Assembly (NCBI GenBank): GCA_016869435.1
Contig: VGEB01000012.1
Location: 1-46,116, forward strand
Reading direction: 5' to 3'
Length of the DNA stretch: 46,116 nt
Source: Alphaproteobacteria bacterium
Lineage (GTDB): Bacteria > Pseudomonadota > Alphaproteobacteria > Rhizobiales > Beijerinckiaceae
Shown here: piece by piece, positions 34,398-42,562 of the stretch
Layout of the letters: every line of letters starts with the position of its first letter
Numbering within the stretch: position 1 is the first letter of the stretch
Made by a program: the position numbers and the translations under genes
The notes under the pieces: model-generated
Told to the model about the DNA's origin: nothing
Seen by the model: the letters and a program-made list of their open reading frames with translations, nothing else
Databases searched by the model: none

Positions 34398-34667
34398 TTA
34401 AGCGGTTGACGACGGACCGCCTTGCGCGGCCTGAAACTGCTTAAGCTCGCTCGCGGAATAGTCGCCGCTTGCCTCGCAGTTCGGGCAGGTTGCTCTAAAC
34501 GTCGCCCGTCCGGATAACTTGAGACCGCCTGCGCCGGTCGGTTCGTTCAGAATGGCGAAGTGCTGGCGACACTGTTTACATGCAAACCCGATATACCAGT
34601 TCCCCGGAATAAGCGCCGGCAACGTGGAAACGTCAAAGTCGCCGGTGAATTGAATGTCTTGGGGCAT
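34398..34667 (-). CDS. Small zinc-ribbon-like protein
   Basis: An 89-residue cytoplasmic protein with two CxxC pairs: ACKQCRQH and ATCPNCEAS, about 30 residues apart, which can form a zinc ribbon. A third potential ligand, His, follows the first pair. I do not recognise the family, and both DNA/RNA binding and protein contact are possible. The ATG has GAGAGG 4 nt upstream. It follows the methyltransferase gene on the same strand after 48 bp and is likely co-transcribed with it. Confidence 0.7.
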   Translation of the reverse strand: MPQDIQFTGDFDVSTLPALIPGNWYIGFACKQCRQHFAILNEPTGAGGLKLSGRATFRATCPNCEASGDYSASELKQFQAAQGGPSSTA

Positions 34668-34715
34668 GGAGCCTCTCTTGAACTTTGCGAAGAATGTAGC
34701 CCCGCGGCGCGGATT

Positions 34716-35546
34716 TTAAGAAGCTACTGCATTTTCGACCGTGCAAAGCGAATAATGATCGTAGAGCGACGACGCCAGCGGCTGGTCCGGCCAGAAGGTT
34801 CGATGAAGGTCCGCGATCATGACGCGATCAAGCACTTTCGCGCCACATCGGTCCGCGAGTTCGGCAAGATCATCGATCCCGTATGTCCATGGCGCGCCCA
34901 TCGCGGCGAATCGTTCGACGACTGCAGTGATTTCAGCATCGCCAGTTTGGTTGTCGATCACGTCCAGGGCGAGAAAGTCGAAGGAAGCCGAACAGCGTTT
35001 CATCTCGCTCATAAGGTCCGTCAGAATGCGACTCACGGCGCGATCATCCAGATACATGGTGTTGCCTTCCCATATGACATGAGCGGGAACGCTGAAATCG
35101 AATCCGCTTTCTCGCAGGAGATCGAGCATGCCATCCGTCACATAATCGGCTCCGATAAATGTCGTGTTGGGATCGACAGAATTTTTTTTGAGCCGCGCCT
35201 TCTTGAACGCCTGTGTTTCCGGCGCGTCGATTTCGAAATAGGCGACGCCCACGCCCGCGATCCGTTGCGGCCTTGTGTCCAGGCCGGCGCCGAGAATCAG
35301 GACCTGTCGGACTCCCTGGCCGATCTGATGACGAAGCCGGTCATCGAAGTAACGCGTCCTTAAACGCACATTGTTTCTGATCGGCGGGAATGACTGCGAG
35401 ATGCGATCAGCGGCTTTTTTCGATTCTTCGTCGAGGAACAGGCTGACGAAGAGATCGCGGTAGAGCGGGTGGGCTTCCTTGTTTTCGTCGTTGCGAAACT
35501 CGGCGACGACGAAAGCGGTGCCAGCGACTTTTTCGATTTCGGTCAT
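34716..35546 (-). CDS. Class I SAM-dependent methyltransferase, LCM/PPM1 family
   Basis: A 276-residue protein of the leucine carboxyl methyltransferase-like family (TIGR00027 type). The Rossmann motif I is VLILGAGLDTRPQR, the acidic strand-2 end is YFEIDAPETQAFKKA, and ADYVTDGMLDLLRESGFD and VIWEGNTMYLD follow, all typical of the family. Bacterial members include polyketide and natural-product O-methyltransferases; the target is not evident here. The ATG at 35546 is preceded by AGGAG with a 7-nt spacer; the frame further upstream overlaps the small gene and is not used. It forms a likely operon with the 53-residue gene before it and the zinc-ribbon gene after it. Confidence 0.87.
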   Translation of the reverse strand: MTEIEKVAGTAFVVAEFRNDENKEAHPLYRDLFVSLFLDEESKKAADRISQSFPPIRNNVRLRTRYFDDRLRHQIGQGVRQVLILGAGLDTRPQRIAGVGVAYFEIDAPETQAFKKARLKKNSVDPNTTFIGADYVTDGMLDLLRESGFDFSVPAHVIWEGNTMYLDDRAVSRILTDLMSEMKRCSASFDFLALDVIDNQTGDAEITAVVERFAAMGAPWTYGIDDLAELADRCGAKVLDRVMIADLHRTFWPDQPLASSLYDHYSLCTVENAVAS

Positions 35547-35572
35547 TTTGCCGCTCCTGCGCTTCTGCGCGG

Positions 35573-35734
35573 TCACTTTTGAGGAAAGCGTTCGAGCGAC
35601 TGCGCCAGCGGGTCGGACGTTATCGCATTGGGTGGGGCATAGATGATCACCGCCGTCCACTTCGCGCCCTGACGGGCATCATCTGTGACATCCAAAAATC
35701 TAGAATCACATGTCCCCTCGCAATTGACCGTCAT
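35573..35734 (-). CDS. Very small hypothetical protein upstream of the methyltransferase
   Basis: A 53-residue frame starting MTVNCEGTCDSRFLDVTDD and ending LAQSLERFPQK. The ATG is preceded by AGGAG with a 9-nt spacer, and the gene ends 26 bp before the methyltransferase start, so it looks like the first gene of that operon. It has a CEGTC motif near the N-terminus and a hydrophobic AVIIYAPP stretch. It might be a substrate peptide or partner of the methyltransferase, but nothing in the sequence proves this. The same frame stays open to 36169, but upstream of this ATG it is Arg/Pro-rich and looks noncoding. Confidence 0.45.
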   Translation of the reverse strand: MTVNCEGTCDSRFLDVTDDARQGAKWTAVIIYAPPNAITSDPLAQSLERFPQK

Positions 35735-36096
35735 CGGAACATCTCCTAACCGAGAGTCGCCGAATGATCGCGCAGAAGAAATCCGGCGTCTGCGTCGGTC
35801 GACGGACTGTCGAATCGCAGAAATTTCGGAAAGGCGAAGATGATTGCGGTCGAAAGGCCGGCGCGGCAAATCGCGGGCCTGTCGTGGCGAGAGCGGCGAC
35901 GGTGCAACCGGCTCAACTAATCGAGGACAAGGGGCGCGAGCGGCAGGACGACGAGCGGCGCATCTCCGCCTTACACAAACGCCGCGCCGTACGTCCATGG
36001 ACGGGGCGTCTCTCCTAAAACGCGGCGCGAGCGCCAGTGCCGTCGGCCGATAACACGAAGACAGCAGCTGCCCTCGATCATCGGCCTGCGATGAAT
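35735..36096. other. Gap without a convincing gene
   Basis: About 360 bases between two very small minus-strand genes. Frames on both strands (35764-36018 plus, and the minus frame to 36169) are open but Arg-rich with no good ribosome binding site. No recognised repeat or RNA. The promoter of the small-gene/methyltransferase operon should lie close to 35750-35800. Confidence 0.4.
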
Positions 36097-36273
36097 CTAC
36101 CTGCGGTCGCCCTGACCGGCGGGGCTCGACGCGTTTCGTGAGAGCCGGGGCCTGGGAATGCTCAGCCATACGCTCGACTGCGTCAGCGCGTCCTCACAGA
36201 AAGGCCGGGTTTCGAGGTTTTGAAGCAGCGTCCTGATGGCGTGTCTTCGGCGTTGAAGCTTTCTCGTGGTCAT
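36097..36273 (-). CDS. Very small basic hypothetical protein
   Basis: A 58-residue frame starting MTTRKLQRRRHAIRTLLQ, strongly basic at the N-terminus, with one cysteine (PFCEDAL). AAGGAG lies 8 nt before the ATG, one of the better ribosome binding sites in the region, which is the main evidence. The second half (LSIPRPRLSRNASSPAGQ) is low in structure. No family recognised. It lies downstream of the porin on the same strand but is about 170 bp away. Confidence 0.35.
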   Translation of the reverse strand: MTTRKLQRRRHAIRTLLQNLETRPFCEDALTQSSVWLSIPRPRLSRNASSPAGQGDRR

Positions 36274-36443
36274 TGGGAATCTCCTTTTTAGAGATGGACC
36301 ACTAATCAACCGTCTCAAGCGTCACCCCGTTAACACGCGAAATCAAGCTCTGTTCCAGTCAGCGCCGACGATTTACGGCGAGCGTTGCAAATTTGTCGCG
36401 CCTGCCGCAGGGCGGAGCGGAGGGCAATTTTCGGCGGACGTTC

Positions 36444-38198
36444 CTACCAATAGACTTGTGCGCGCGCCTCGAAGAGGTTGGGATGCGCGCCATTGAAATA
36501 GGGGCCTTGTCGGGCCGGAACGCCAGTGGCGTATAGCGCGTAATCGTTAAGTGGCGCGGAGGCCTGCAGCACATGGACCCAGTTGAACTGGAAGTGGAAT
36601 CCATTATCTGGATACCAGTTGAGCCCCAAGGTGATGTTCTGCTGGCGACCGCCGACGACGCCCGCGTTGGCGATATAGGAAGTTGCGGCAGCATTGGGCG
36701 CGATGAGCGTCGTATAGGCGAGCATGTTGTATAGGCCTGAGCCCGAATAAGGCCCGCTGTTGAGGTTGAGCGCGCTATAGCGCGCTGCGAGTCCGATCGC
36801 GCCGAATCCTCCGGCGCTCACCGGATTTTTAATCGCCACCTGATTGAACGTCGCGCCGATTTTGTTGGTCACATCATATGCGGCCGCGCGTTCTTCGCCG
36901 GTGAGATACCATTGCCCGTAGACATAAAAGCCGCTGAAAAATTGTGAGCCGCCGCCTGGCGCGAAAACGCCAGCCATGCGCGCCAGCATGATGTTGGGCG
37001 CATTGCGGTTGACTTGCTGTCCCAGATATTCCGCCTGCAGCGAGAGCGGTCCATGCGCCGCGGAGAGCTCTGCGCCGAAGGACTCGACATTGTTGACGCA
37101 ATGCGCGGCCGCGGCGGCGGTCCACCCGGGCAGCGCGACGGAGCCGCAGGAGAGATCCGGCGTTCCGAGCAGCGCTTGATTAAGAATATAGGCTTCCGAG
37201 CGAATGCGATTGCCGACGCGCAACACGCGATCGTCGGACAATCCCGTGGCGCTGTTGGGCTGGTGATAGCGGCCGGAAACGCCGACATGCAGGAGATCAT
37301 GCTGGGTCAGGATCGGCGCATAGGTCATTCGACCGGTGAATTCGAAATACTGGCCACCGCCCGTCGGAAACCAACCGGCCTTCGCCGGAACGCCGATGAG
37401 CGGCGGCGCGCTAACCACGGGGTTGGTGTTCAAGTCTTCGAAGCTCGTCGTAAAGACGCCGCCCTTCGCGGTCCAATTGTCGCCATAGGCGCCGATCGCC
37501 GCGCCGAGATGGCGGCTTGGCGCAATGGCTTCGACCGCCATCGCGCGCTCGATAAAGTCGCGGAAACGCGAGGAGCTGGTGAATTCAAGACTGAAGGGCT
37601 CAAAATAGCTGCCGATATGAATAAACGCCGGGTCTTTGGTGAAGGGTAGGGCGAGAAGCGGATGTTGCACCCCAAGATAGAAATCGCGAATGCCGCCTTG
37701 CACGGGCGCATTGAAGGGCGTGCCGTATTGCGAGCCCGCGAAATCATATTGCAGTTTGTAAAACCAGTACTGTGCGGCCTTGCCTTCAATCTCTAATCGA
37801 ACTTGGCGAACGCCGGCCTGATCTGACCAGCCGTTCAGCGGCTGCGTCGTTCCGCCGCCGTCGAACTGCATGCGTCCGCCGATCTTGAAATTGTACGCCT
37901 TGTCCGCGGTTTCGACGAAAAGGCCGTTCTTGAACGAAACTAACACCGGCGGCGGAGGCGGCGGCGCGGCGGCTTGCGCCGCCTCCGCTTTCGCGACGCT
38001 GCTCTGAGCGGCGTGCGCGGCCTGCTGCGCTTCTATCTTCGCTTGGCGCGCTTCGCGCCGTAGCTTTGCGATCTCCGCTTCAAGTGTGCGAAGTCTCGCT
38101 TCAATGGCCTCGCTCGACGCCGCGTTTCCCGTCCCAGCCGCAAAGATTGCGACAAGACCGCCCGCCGCTACGCTATTTTTCCAACCCGTGAGATTCAT
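36444..38198 (-). CDS. OprO/OprP-type outer-membrane porin
   Basis: A 584-residue outer-membrane beta-barrel. A signal peptide (about residues 1-27, ending GNA) is followed by a coiled-coil (LEAEIAKLRREARQAKIEAQQ, about residues 37-57) that likely trimerises or contacts peptidoglycan. A proline run (APPPPPPV) comes next, then the porin domain beginning FKIGGRMQFDGGG and VRLEIEGKA. The protein ends in ...VYW, an aromatic end typical of barrel assembly signals. The layout matches phosphate-selective porin O/P. Substrate is uncertain: OprP/O proteins take phosphate or polyphosphate, but many relatives are not characterised. No pst or pho gene is nearby. Confidence 0.87.
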   Translation of the reverse strand: MNLTGWKNSVAAGGLVAIFAAGTGNAASSEAIEARLRTLEAEIAKLRREARQAKIEAQQAAHAAQSSVAKAEAAQAAAPPPPPPVLVSFKNGLFVETADKAYNFKIGGRMQFDGGGTTQPLNGWSDQAGVRQVRLEIEGKAAQYWFYKLQYDFAGSQYGTPFNAPVQGGIRDFYLGVQHPLLALPFTKDPAFIHIGSYFEPFSLEFTSSSRFRDFIERAMAVEAIAPSRHLGAAIGAYGDNWTAKGGVFTTSFEDLNTNPVVSAPPLIGVPAKAGWFPTGGGQYFEFTGRMTYAPILTQHDLLHVGVSGRYHQPNSATGLSDDRVLRVGNRIRSEAYILNQALLGTPDLSCGSVALPGWTAAAAAHCVNNVESFGAELSAAHGPLSLQAEYLGQQVNRNAPNIMLARMAGVFAPGGGSQFFSGFYVYGQWYLTGEERAAAYDVTNKIGATFNQVAIKNPVSAGGFGAIGLAARYSALNLNSGPYSGSGLYNMLAYTTLIAPNAAATSYIANAGVVGGRQQNITLGLNWYPDNGFHFQFNWVHVLQASAPLNDYALYATGVPARQGPYFNGAHPNLFEARAQVYW

Positions 38199-38395
38199 GA
38201 CTAGCTCGCTCGCGTGCGAGCCGCATTTGCGACTCGCTTAACTGCATTCGCGTTCTAGCCAAGTTTTCGTGAAGAGGTTTTGCCTGACTTTATCCGTCAA
38301 AGACAGAATATTGCTCGCGCATTTCACAAAATCGGCGTCGCCATATTCCAAACAGTGCGCCGCCTTTTTTTGCGTCGGCGCGGCGCCGCGGTGAT

Positions 38396-38911
38396 TCATT
38401 CCATATTTTCAACGAAGGCGATCAGACCTTTGAGCAGCGTCGTCGGATCCGGCGGGCAGCCGCGAATATGAAGATCGACCGGGACCACTTTCGCCACGGC
38501 GCCAACGCAGGCGTAGCTATTGCAGAAAACGCCGCCGTCAAACGCGCAGTCGCCGACGGCGATCACCCATTTTGGATCGGGCGTCGCCGCGTAGGTGCGT
38601 TCAAGCGCTTCGCGCATGTTCTTTGTCACCGGGCCTGTGACCAGCAGGACGTCGGCATGACGCGGCGACGCCACGAAGCGCAATCCGAATCTTTCGAGAT
38701 CGTAATAGGCGTTGTTGAGCGCGTGAATTTCAAGCTCGCAGCCGTTGCAGGAGCCGGCGTCGACTTCGCGGATTGATAGGCTGCGTCCCAGTTTCTGGCG
38801 CGCCGTGCGGCCCAGCGTATAGCCGAGCTCCGCCATCGACGCCGTATCCGGCGTTGGGGCCCGCTCGGTCAAGGCGCTTCGGAGCAAGCCCTGGAGCAAG
38901 AATTTCTGCAT
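38396..38911 (-). CDS. hyfI: Hydrogenase-4-like small subunit (NuoB/HyfI type)
   Basis: A 171-residue soluble Fe-S subunit of the complex-I/Ech family. Four cysteines for the N2-type [4Fe-4S] cluster are present: Cys55 and Cys58 in SCNGCELE, Cys122 in VGDCAFDG and Cys152 in RGCPPDP. So an electron-transfer role is retained. The ATG has AGGA 6 nt upstream. It is last in the minus-strand block and begins 8 bp after the large subunit ends. In complex I this subunit sits next to quinone; in hydrogenase-4 it feeds the Ni-Fe subunit. Confidence 0.88.
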   Translation of the reverse strand: MQKFLLQGLLRSALTERAPTPDTASMAELGYTLGRTARQKLGRSLSIREVDAGSCNGCELEIHALNNAYYDLERFGLRFVASPRHADVLLVTGPVTKNMREALERTYAATPDPKWVIAVGDCAFDGGVFCNSYACVGAVAKVVPVDLHIRGCPPDPTTLLKGLIAFVENME

Positions 38912-38919
38912 TGCTTATC

Positions 38920-40437
38920 CTAGAGGTCGTGCCCGGAATAGGAACAGTTGAAGGATTTGTTGCAGAGAGGGAAGTCGGCGACGATGTTGTCCTTGATCGC
39001 GGCTTCGAGCAGCGGCCACTGGAACCAAGACGGATCGCGCAAATGACAACGTTGCACGACGCCGTCCGCGCGGATGCGAAGCCAGACGAAAATATCGCCG
39101 CGGAATCCCTCGACGAGCGCCGCGCCTTCGCGCGTCCAGTCGTCGGGCGGCGCCCAAGCGGCGATGATCGGACCTTCCGGTGCGTCATCGAGAATCTGTC
39201 TGACGATTTGCAGCGAGGCTTTGACCTCGTCGAAGCGGACCCAGACGCGCGCGTCGACGTCGCCCTCTTTCGATGCGCCAACCTCAAACGTCAACCGCGG
39301 ATAGGGGGCGTAGCCGATCGCCTTGCGGGCGTCGAACGTACGGCCGGAGGCGCGCCCGACATAGCCGCCGCAGGCATATTGCCTGGCGAGAGCCTCGCTG
39401 ACGAAGCCCGTCCCGACAGTGCGGTCCTGCAACGATGTCGTGTCGCCGAAGAGCGCGATCAGCCGCGGAGTCATCAGTTCGATCCACTCGACCATCGCAA
39501 GAAGCGCCGCTGCGTTCTCCTGCTTCAAATCGACGGTCGTTCCTCCCGGCGTGATACGATCCATCATCAGCCGATGCCCGAATGCGCTTGCCGCTTCTCT
39601 CAAGATGCGTTCGCGCACGAGATTGCATTGCGCCTGCATCAATGCGAAGGCGGCATCGTTGCAGATGGCGCCAATGTCGCCGAAATGATTGGCGAGCCGC
39701 TCCAGCTCGGCCATCAAGGCGCGCAGATATATGGCGCGCGGCGGGACGTCGACGTCAAAGGCCGCCTCGACCGCCTGGGCGAAAGCCAGACTGTAGGCGA
39801 CCGTACTGTCGCCGGAAACGCGCGCGGCGATCCGTGCGGCGCGCTCGATCGAGGCGCCGCACATCAATTGGTCGATTCCCTTGTGAACGAAGCCGAGCCG
39901 CTCCTCAAGGCGCACGACAGTCTCGCCATTTGCAGAGAAGCGGAAATGACCCGGCTCGATAATGCCAGCGTGCACGGGCCCGACCGGTATCTGGTGCAGC
40001 GGTTCGCCCTCGGTGGGGAGGAACGCATAAGGGTCGCAAGTCGACTCGATCTTTTCCGGCGCGCTGCAGGGATGACGCAGTCCCCACCGGCCGTGATCGA
40101 GCCAGCGGCGAGCGTCGGAGGCGCCTTCGGGTCTTAAGCCATAAAGATCGTGGATCGCGCGCTCGAGGCGGGAGGCTGGAGGATGAACGCCTCCGACCGA
40201 GGGAAAGGCGCCTTCCGGGCACTCCAATGTGACGATGCGCAGACGCGGTTCGCGCGGTTCGAGCATGGCCATATGGACGCTGGAACTCTCGCCCCAGAGG
40301 CTCAAGAGTTCGCGCTCGCCTTTTGCGAGACTCGCGGCCAAGGCAAGCCAGCCCCCTTCATCGACCAACTCCCGCGGCCAGGGCAGGCAGGTCGGCTGCG
40401 ACGGCCGGGCGGCGGTCTGTTTGCTGGCGAAGTTCAT
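38920..40437 (-). CDS. hyfG: Hydrogenase-4-like large subunit (NuoCD/HyfG type) lacking Ni ligands
   Basis: A 505-residue protein joining a NuoC-like N-terminus (GGVHPPASRLERAIHDLYG) to a NuoD-like region (EPGHFRF, LGFVHKGIDQLM). In [NiFe] hydrogenases a CxxC near this point and a C-terminal DPCxxC bind nickel. Here the first site reads RVSGDSTVAYS (206-216) and the end reads DFPLCNKSFNCSY, so neither CxxC pair is present. The subunit can pack against HyfI but is not expected to form a Ni-Fe centre. I use the ATG at 40437, which has AAGGA 6 nt upstream, rather than a TTG at 40458 that overlaps the previous stop. Confidence 0.88.
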   Translation of the reverse strand: MNFASKQTAARPSQPTCLPWPRELVDEGGWLALAASLAKGERELLSLWGESSSVHMAMLEPREPRLRIVTLECPEGAFPSVGGVHPPASRLERAIHDLYGLRPEGASDARRWLDHGRWGLRHPCSAPEKIESTCDPYAFLPTEGEPLHQIPVGPVHAGIIEPGHFRFSANGETVVRLEERLGFVHKGIDQLMCGASIERAARIAARVSGDSTVAYSLAFAQAVEAAFDVDVPPRAIYLRALMAELERLANHFGDIGAICNDAAFALMQAQCNLVRERILREAASAFGHRLMMDRITPGGTTVDLKQENAAALLAMVEWIELMTPRLIALFGDTTSLQDRTVGTGFVSEALARQYACGGYVGRASGRTFDARKAIGYAPYPRLTFEVGASKEGDVDARVWVRFDEVKASLQIVRQILDDAPEGPIIAAWAPPDDWTREGAALVEGFRGDIFVWLRIRADGVVQRCHLRDPSWFQWPLLEAAIKDNIVADFPLCNKSFNCSYSGHDL

Positions 40438-40454
40438 CTCTTTATCCTTCGAGC

Positions 40455-41903
40455 TCAACCCAAGAGACGCGCGACGTTCTGGAACCAGGTCACAAGGTGA
40501 GAGGGGAGATAGAGGCCGGCGAGCAGCACAAGCGAGAGATGCGCATAGAGCGGCAGCATCGACGCTTTCACCTCGCCCTCATCTCGGCTTGGTTCGCCGA
40601 ACGCCATTCCCGTAAGCCTCAGCAGCAAGGCGCCGAAGGCGAGCAGAAGGCCAAAAACAAGCGGGATGGCGAGGAGCGGCTGGCGCGCGAAGGTCGAACT
40701 CACCACCAGAAATTCGCTCATAAAGATGCCGAGAGGCGGCAGGCCGATGATCGCGACGACGCCCACAACGAGGCTCCAGCCGAGCGCCGGCTGGCTTTGC
40801 GTCAGCCCCCTGATGTCGGCGATCTTCTGCGTGCCCTTGGCCTGGGCGATGTGGCCGACCGAAAAGAAGATCGCGGATTTTGTCAGGCTGTGCATGGTCA
40901 TGTGCAGCAGGCCGGCGAAATTAGCGAGCGGTCCGCCCATGCCGAAGGCGAAGGCGATGATGCCCATATGCTCGATCGAGGAATAGGCGAACAGCCGCTT
41001 GATGTCGTCGCGGCGGTAGAGCATGAACGCCGCCATGATAAGCGACGCGAGGCCAAGAGTGATCATCAGCGGCCCCGGCGTGATCGCCGCGGCATTGGCG
41101 GTGAGCAGCATCTTAAATCGCAAGACCGCATAAAGCGCGACATTTAGGAGAAGGCCGGATAGGACCGCTGAAATCGGCGTCGGGCCTTCCGCATGCGCGT
41201 CAGGCAGCCAGGCGTGCATCGGCGCTAAACCGACCTTCGTGCCATAACCGAGCATCAGGAATACGAAGGCGACATTGAGCATACGCGAATTGAACTGCGG
41301 CGCCTGCGTCATCAGCGTCTTCCAGACCATGGCGTCGTAGCCCTGGCCCAGAACTGGCTCGGCCGCCATGTAGATGAGGATGGTGCCAAAGAGGGCCAGC
41401 GCGATGCCGACGCTGCCGAGGATGAAATATTTCCAGGCGGCCTCGAGCGCATGCGGCGTGCGGTAGATGCCGACCATCAACACGGTGGTCAGCGTCGCGA
41501 CTTCGACCGCGACCCACATCAGGCCGATGTTGCTCGCGAGCAATGCCAGATTCATCGCGCACATCAGCGACTGATACATTGCGTGATAGAAGCGGACATT
41601 CGCCGGCGTCAGCCGTCCAGTTTCGATTTCATGGTCGATATAGCTCGCGCTGTAGACGCTTGTTGTGAAGCCGATGAACGTCGAGAGCACGACGAAGACG
41701 ATGTTGAGATCGTCCACAAAGAGATAACCGCCGCTCTCGGGTTCGACGATCAGCAAAATAAGCACGAAAAGAAAGGTCGCGCCGCTCGCGCAGACATTGA
41801 TGACCGCCGAGCGCCGGTATTCCGGCTCCAGCGCAACGGCCACGGCCGCGACGGCGGGAATGGCGACAAGCGCGTTCGAGACCAGCAGCAGATCGGAGTT
41901 CAT
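40455..41903 (-). CDS. hyfF: Hydrogenase-4-like membrane subunit HyfF (NuoN/M/L antiporter type)
   Basis: A 482-residue polytopic inner-membrane protein of the Mrp-antiporter/NuoL-M-N family, expected to translocate protons. Family motifs are seen: GLMWVAVEVATLTTVLMVG (acidic residue in helix 5), GYGTKVGLAPMHAWLPDAH (helix-7 Lys and following amphipathic segment), and AFMLYRRDDIKRLFAYSSIEHMG. Start ATG overlaps the hyfE stop by ATGA. Confidence 0.92.
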   Translation of the reverse strand: MNSDLLLVSNALVAIPAVAAVAVALEPEYRRSAVINVCASGATFLFVLILLIVEPESGGYLFVDDLNIVFVVLSTFIGFTTSVYSASYIDHEIETGRLTPANVRFYHAMYQSLMCAMNLALLASNIGLMWVAVEVATLTTVLMVGIYRTPHALEAAWKYFILGSVGIALALFGTILIYMAAEPVLGQGYDAMVWKTLMTQAPQFNSRMLNVAFVFLMLGYGTKVGLAPMHAWLPDAHAEGPTPISAVLSGLLLNVALYAVLRFKMLLTANAAAITPGPLMITLGLASLIMAAFMLYRRDDIKRLFAYSSIEHMGIIAFAFGMGGPLANFAGLLHMTMHSLTKSAIFFSVGHIAQAKGTQKIADIRGLTQSQPALGWSLVVGVVAIIGLPPLGIFMSEFLVVSSTFARQPLLAIPLVFGLLLAFGALLLRLTGMAFGEPSRDEGEVKASMLPLYAHLSLVLLAGLYLPSHLVTWFQNVARLLG

Positions 41904-42562
41904 GGACGTTCTCCGCGCGCGCGATCGAGTTCGAAAAGATCGACGTTGTCGAAGCGCTCGCGAATGCGAAACAGGAAGATGCCGATCACGATGAAGGCGA
42001 TCAGAATCGAGAAGGCGACACTGATCTCGACGACGAGCGGCATGCCTTTGGCGCCCGCTGCAGCGAGGATCAGACCGTTTTCCAGCGACATGAAGCCGAT
42101 GATCTGGCTGACCGCGTTGCGGCGCGTCACCATCATCAGCAGTCCGAGCAGCACGATCGCCAGCGCGAAGGCGATATCCTCGCGTGCCAGCGGGTCGGCG
42201 GAGGCCGTCGCCGGCAGCATGACCACGAGTGACAGCGCCACCAGAAATATGCCGATGAGCATGGTGATGCCGACGCCGCCAACCACTTCGACGGTTCGAT
42301 GGACGCCCAGCCGCTCGATGATGCGGCGCAGGCTGAAGGGAATGATCAGCGCCTTGAAGATCGCCGCGATGGCGGCGGTGACATAAAGGTGAGGCGCATC
42401 CTGATAATAGGCCTGCCAGGCGACCGACATCGAGAGAATGACGGCGTGCAGTGTGTAGATATTGATCAGTCCGGACAGCCGATCCTGATAGAGCAGCATG
42501 AAGCTCGTCAGCACCAGCGCGCCCGCGAGCACATGGGCGATGTCAATTGTCAGATGCTCCAT
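41900..42562 (-). CDS. hyfE: Hydrogenase-4-like membrane subunit HyfE
   Basis: A 220-residue integral membrane protein related to HyfE, with a C-terminal NuoK/MrpC-like part (MSLENGLILAAAG). It links the antiporter-like subunits to the core. Six or seven helices are predicted from hydrophobicity, ending in a basic/acidic tail RIRERFDNVDLFELDRARG. Its start overlaps the hyfC stop by one base (TGATG) and its stop overlaps hyfF by four, so the genes are tightly coupled. Confidence 0.9.
   Translation of the reverse strand: MEHLTIDIAHVLAGALVLTSFMLLYQDRLSGLINIYTLHAVILSMSVAWQAYYQDAPHLYVTAAIAAIFKALIIPFSLRRIIERLGVHRTVEVVGGVGITMLIGIFLVALSLVVMLPATASADPLAREDIAFALAIVLLGLLMMVTRRNAVSQIIGFMSLENGLILAAAGAKGMPLVVEISVAFSILIAFIVIGIFLFRIRERFDNVDLFELDRARGERP

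Noticed and set aside
35764..36018. Plus-strand 84-codon frame
   Set aside because: Arg/Lys-rich shadow composition, only CGAGAG before the ATG, and no family resemblance.
35735..36169. Upstream part of a long minus-strand open frame (to 36169) continuous with the 53-residue gene
   Set aside because: It is Arg/Pro-rich, has no good ribosome binding site and no recognisable domain. Only the last 53 codons have a start supported by AGGAG.
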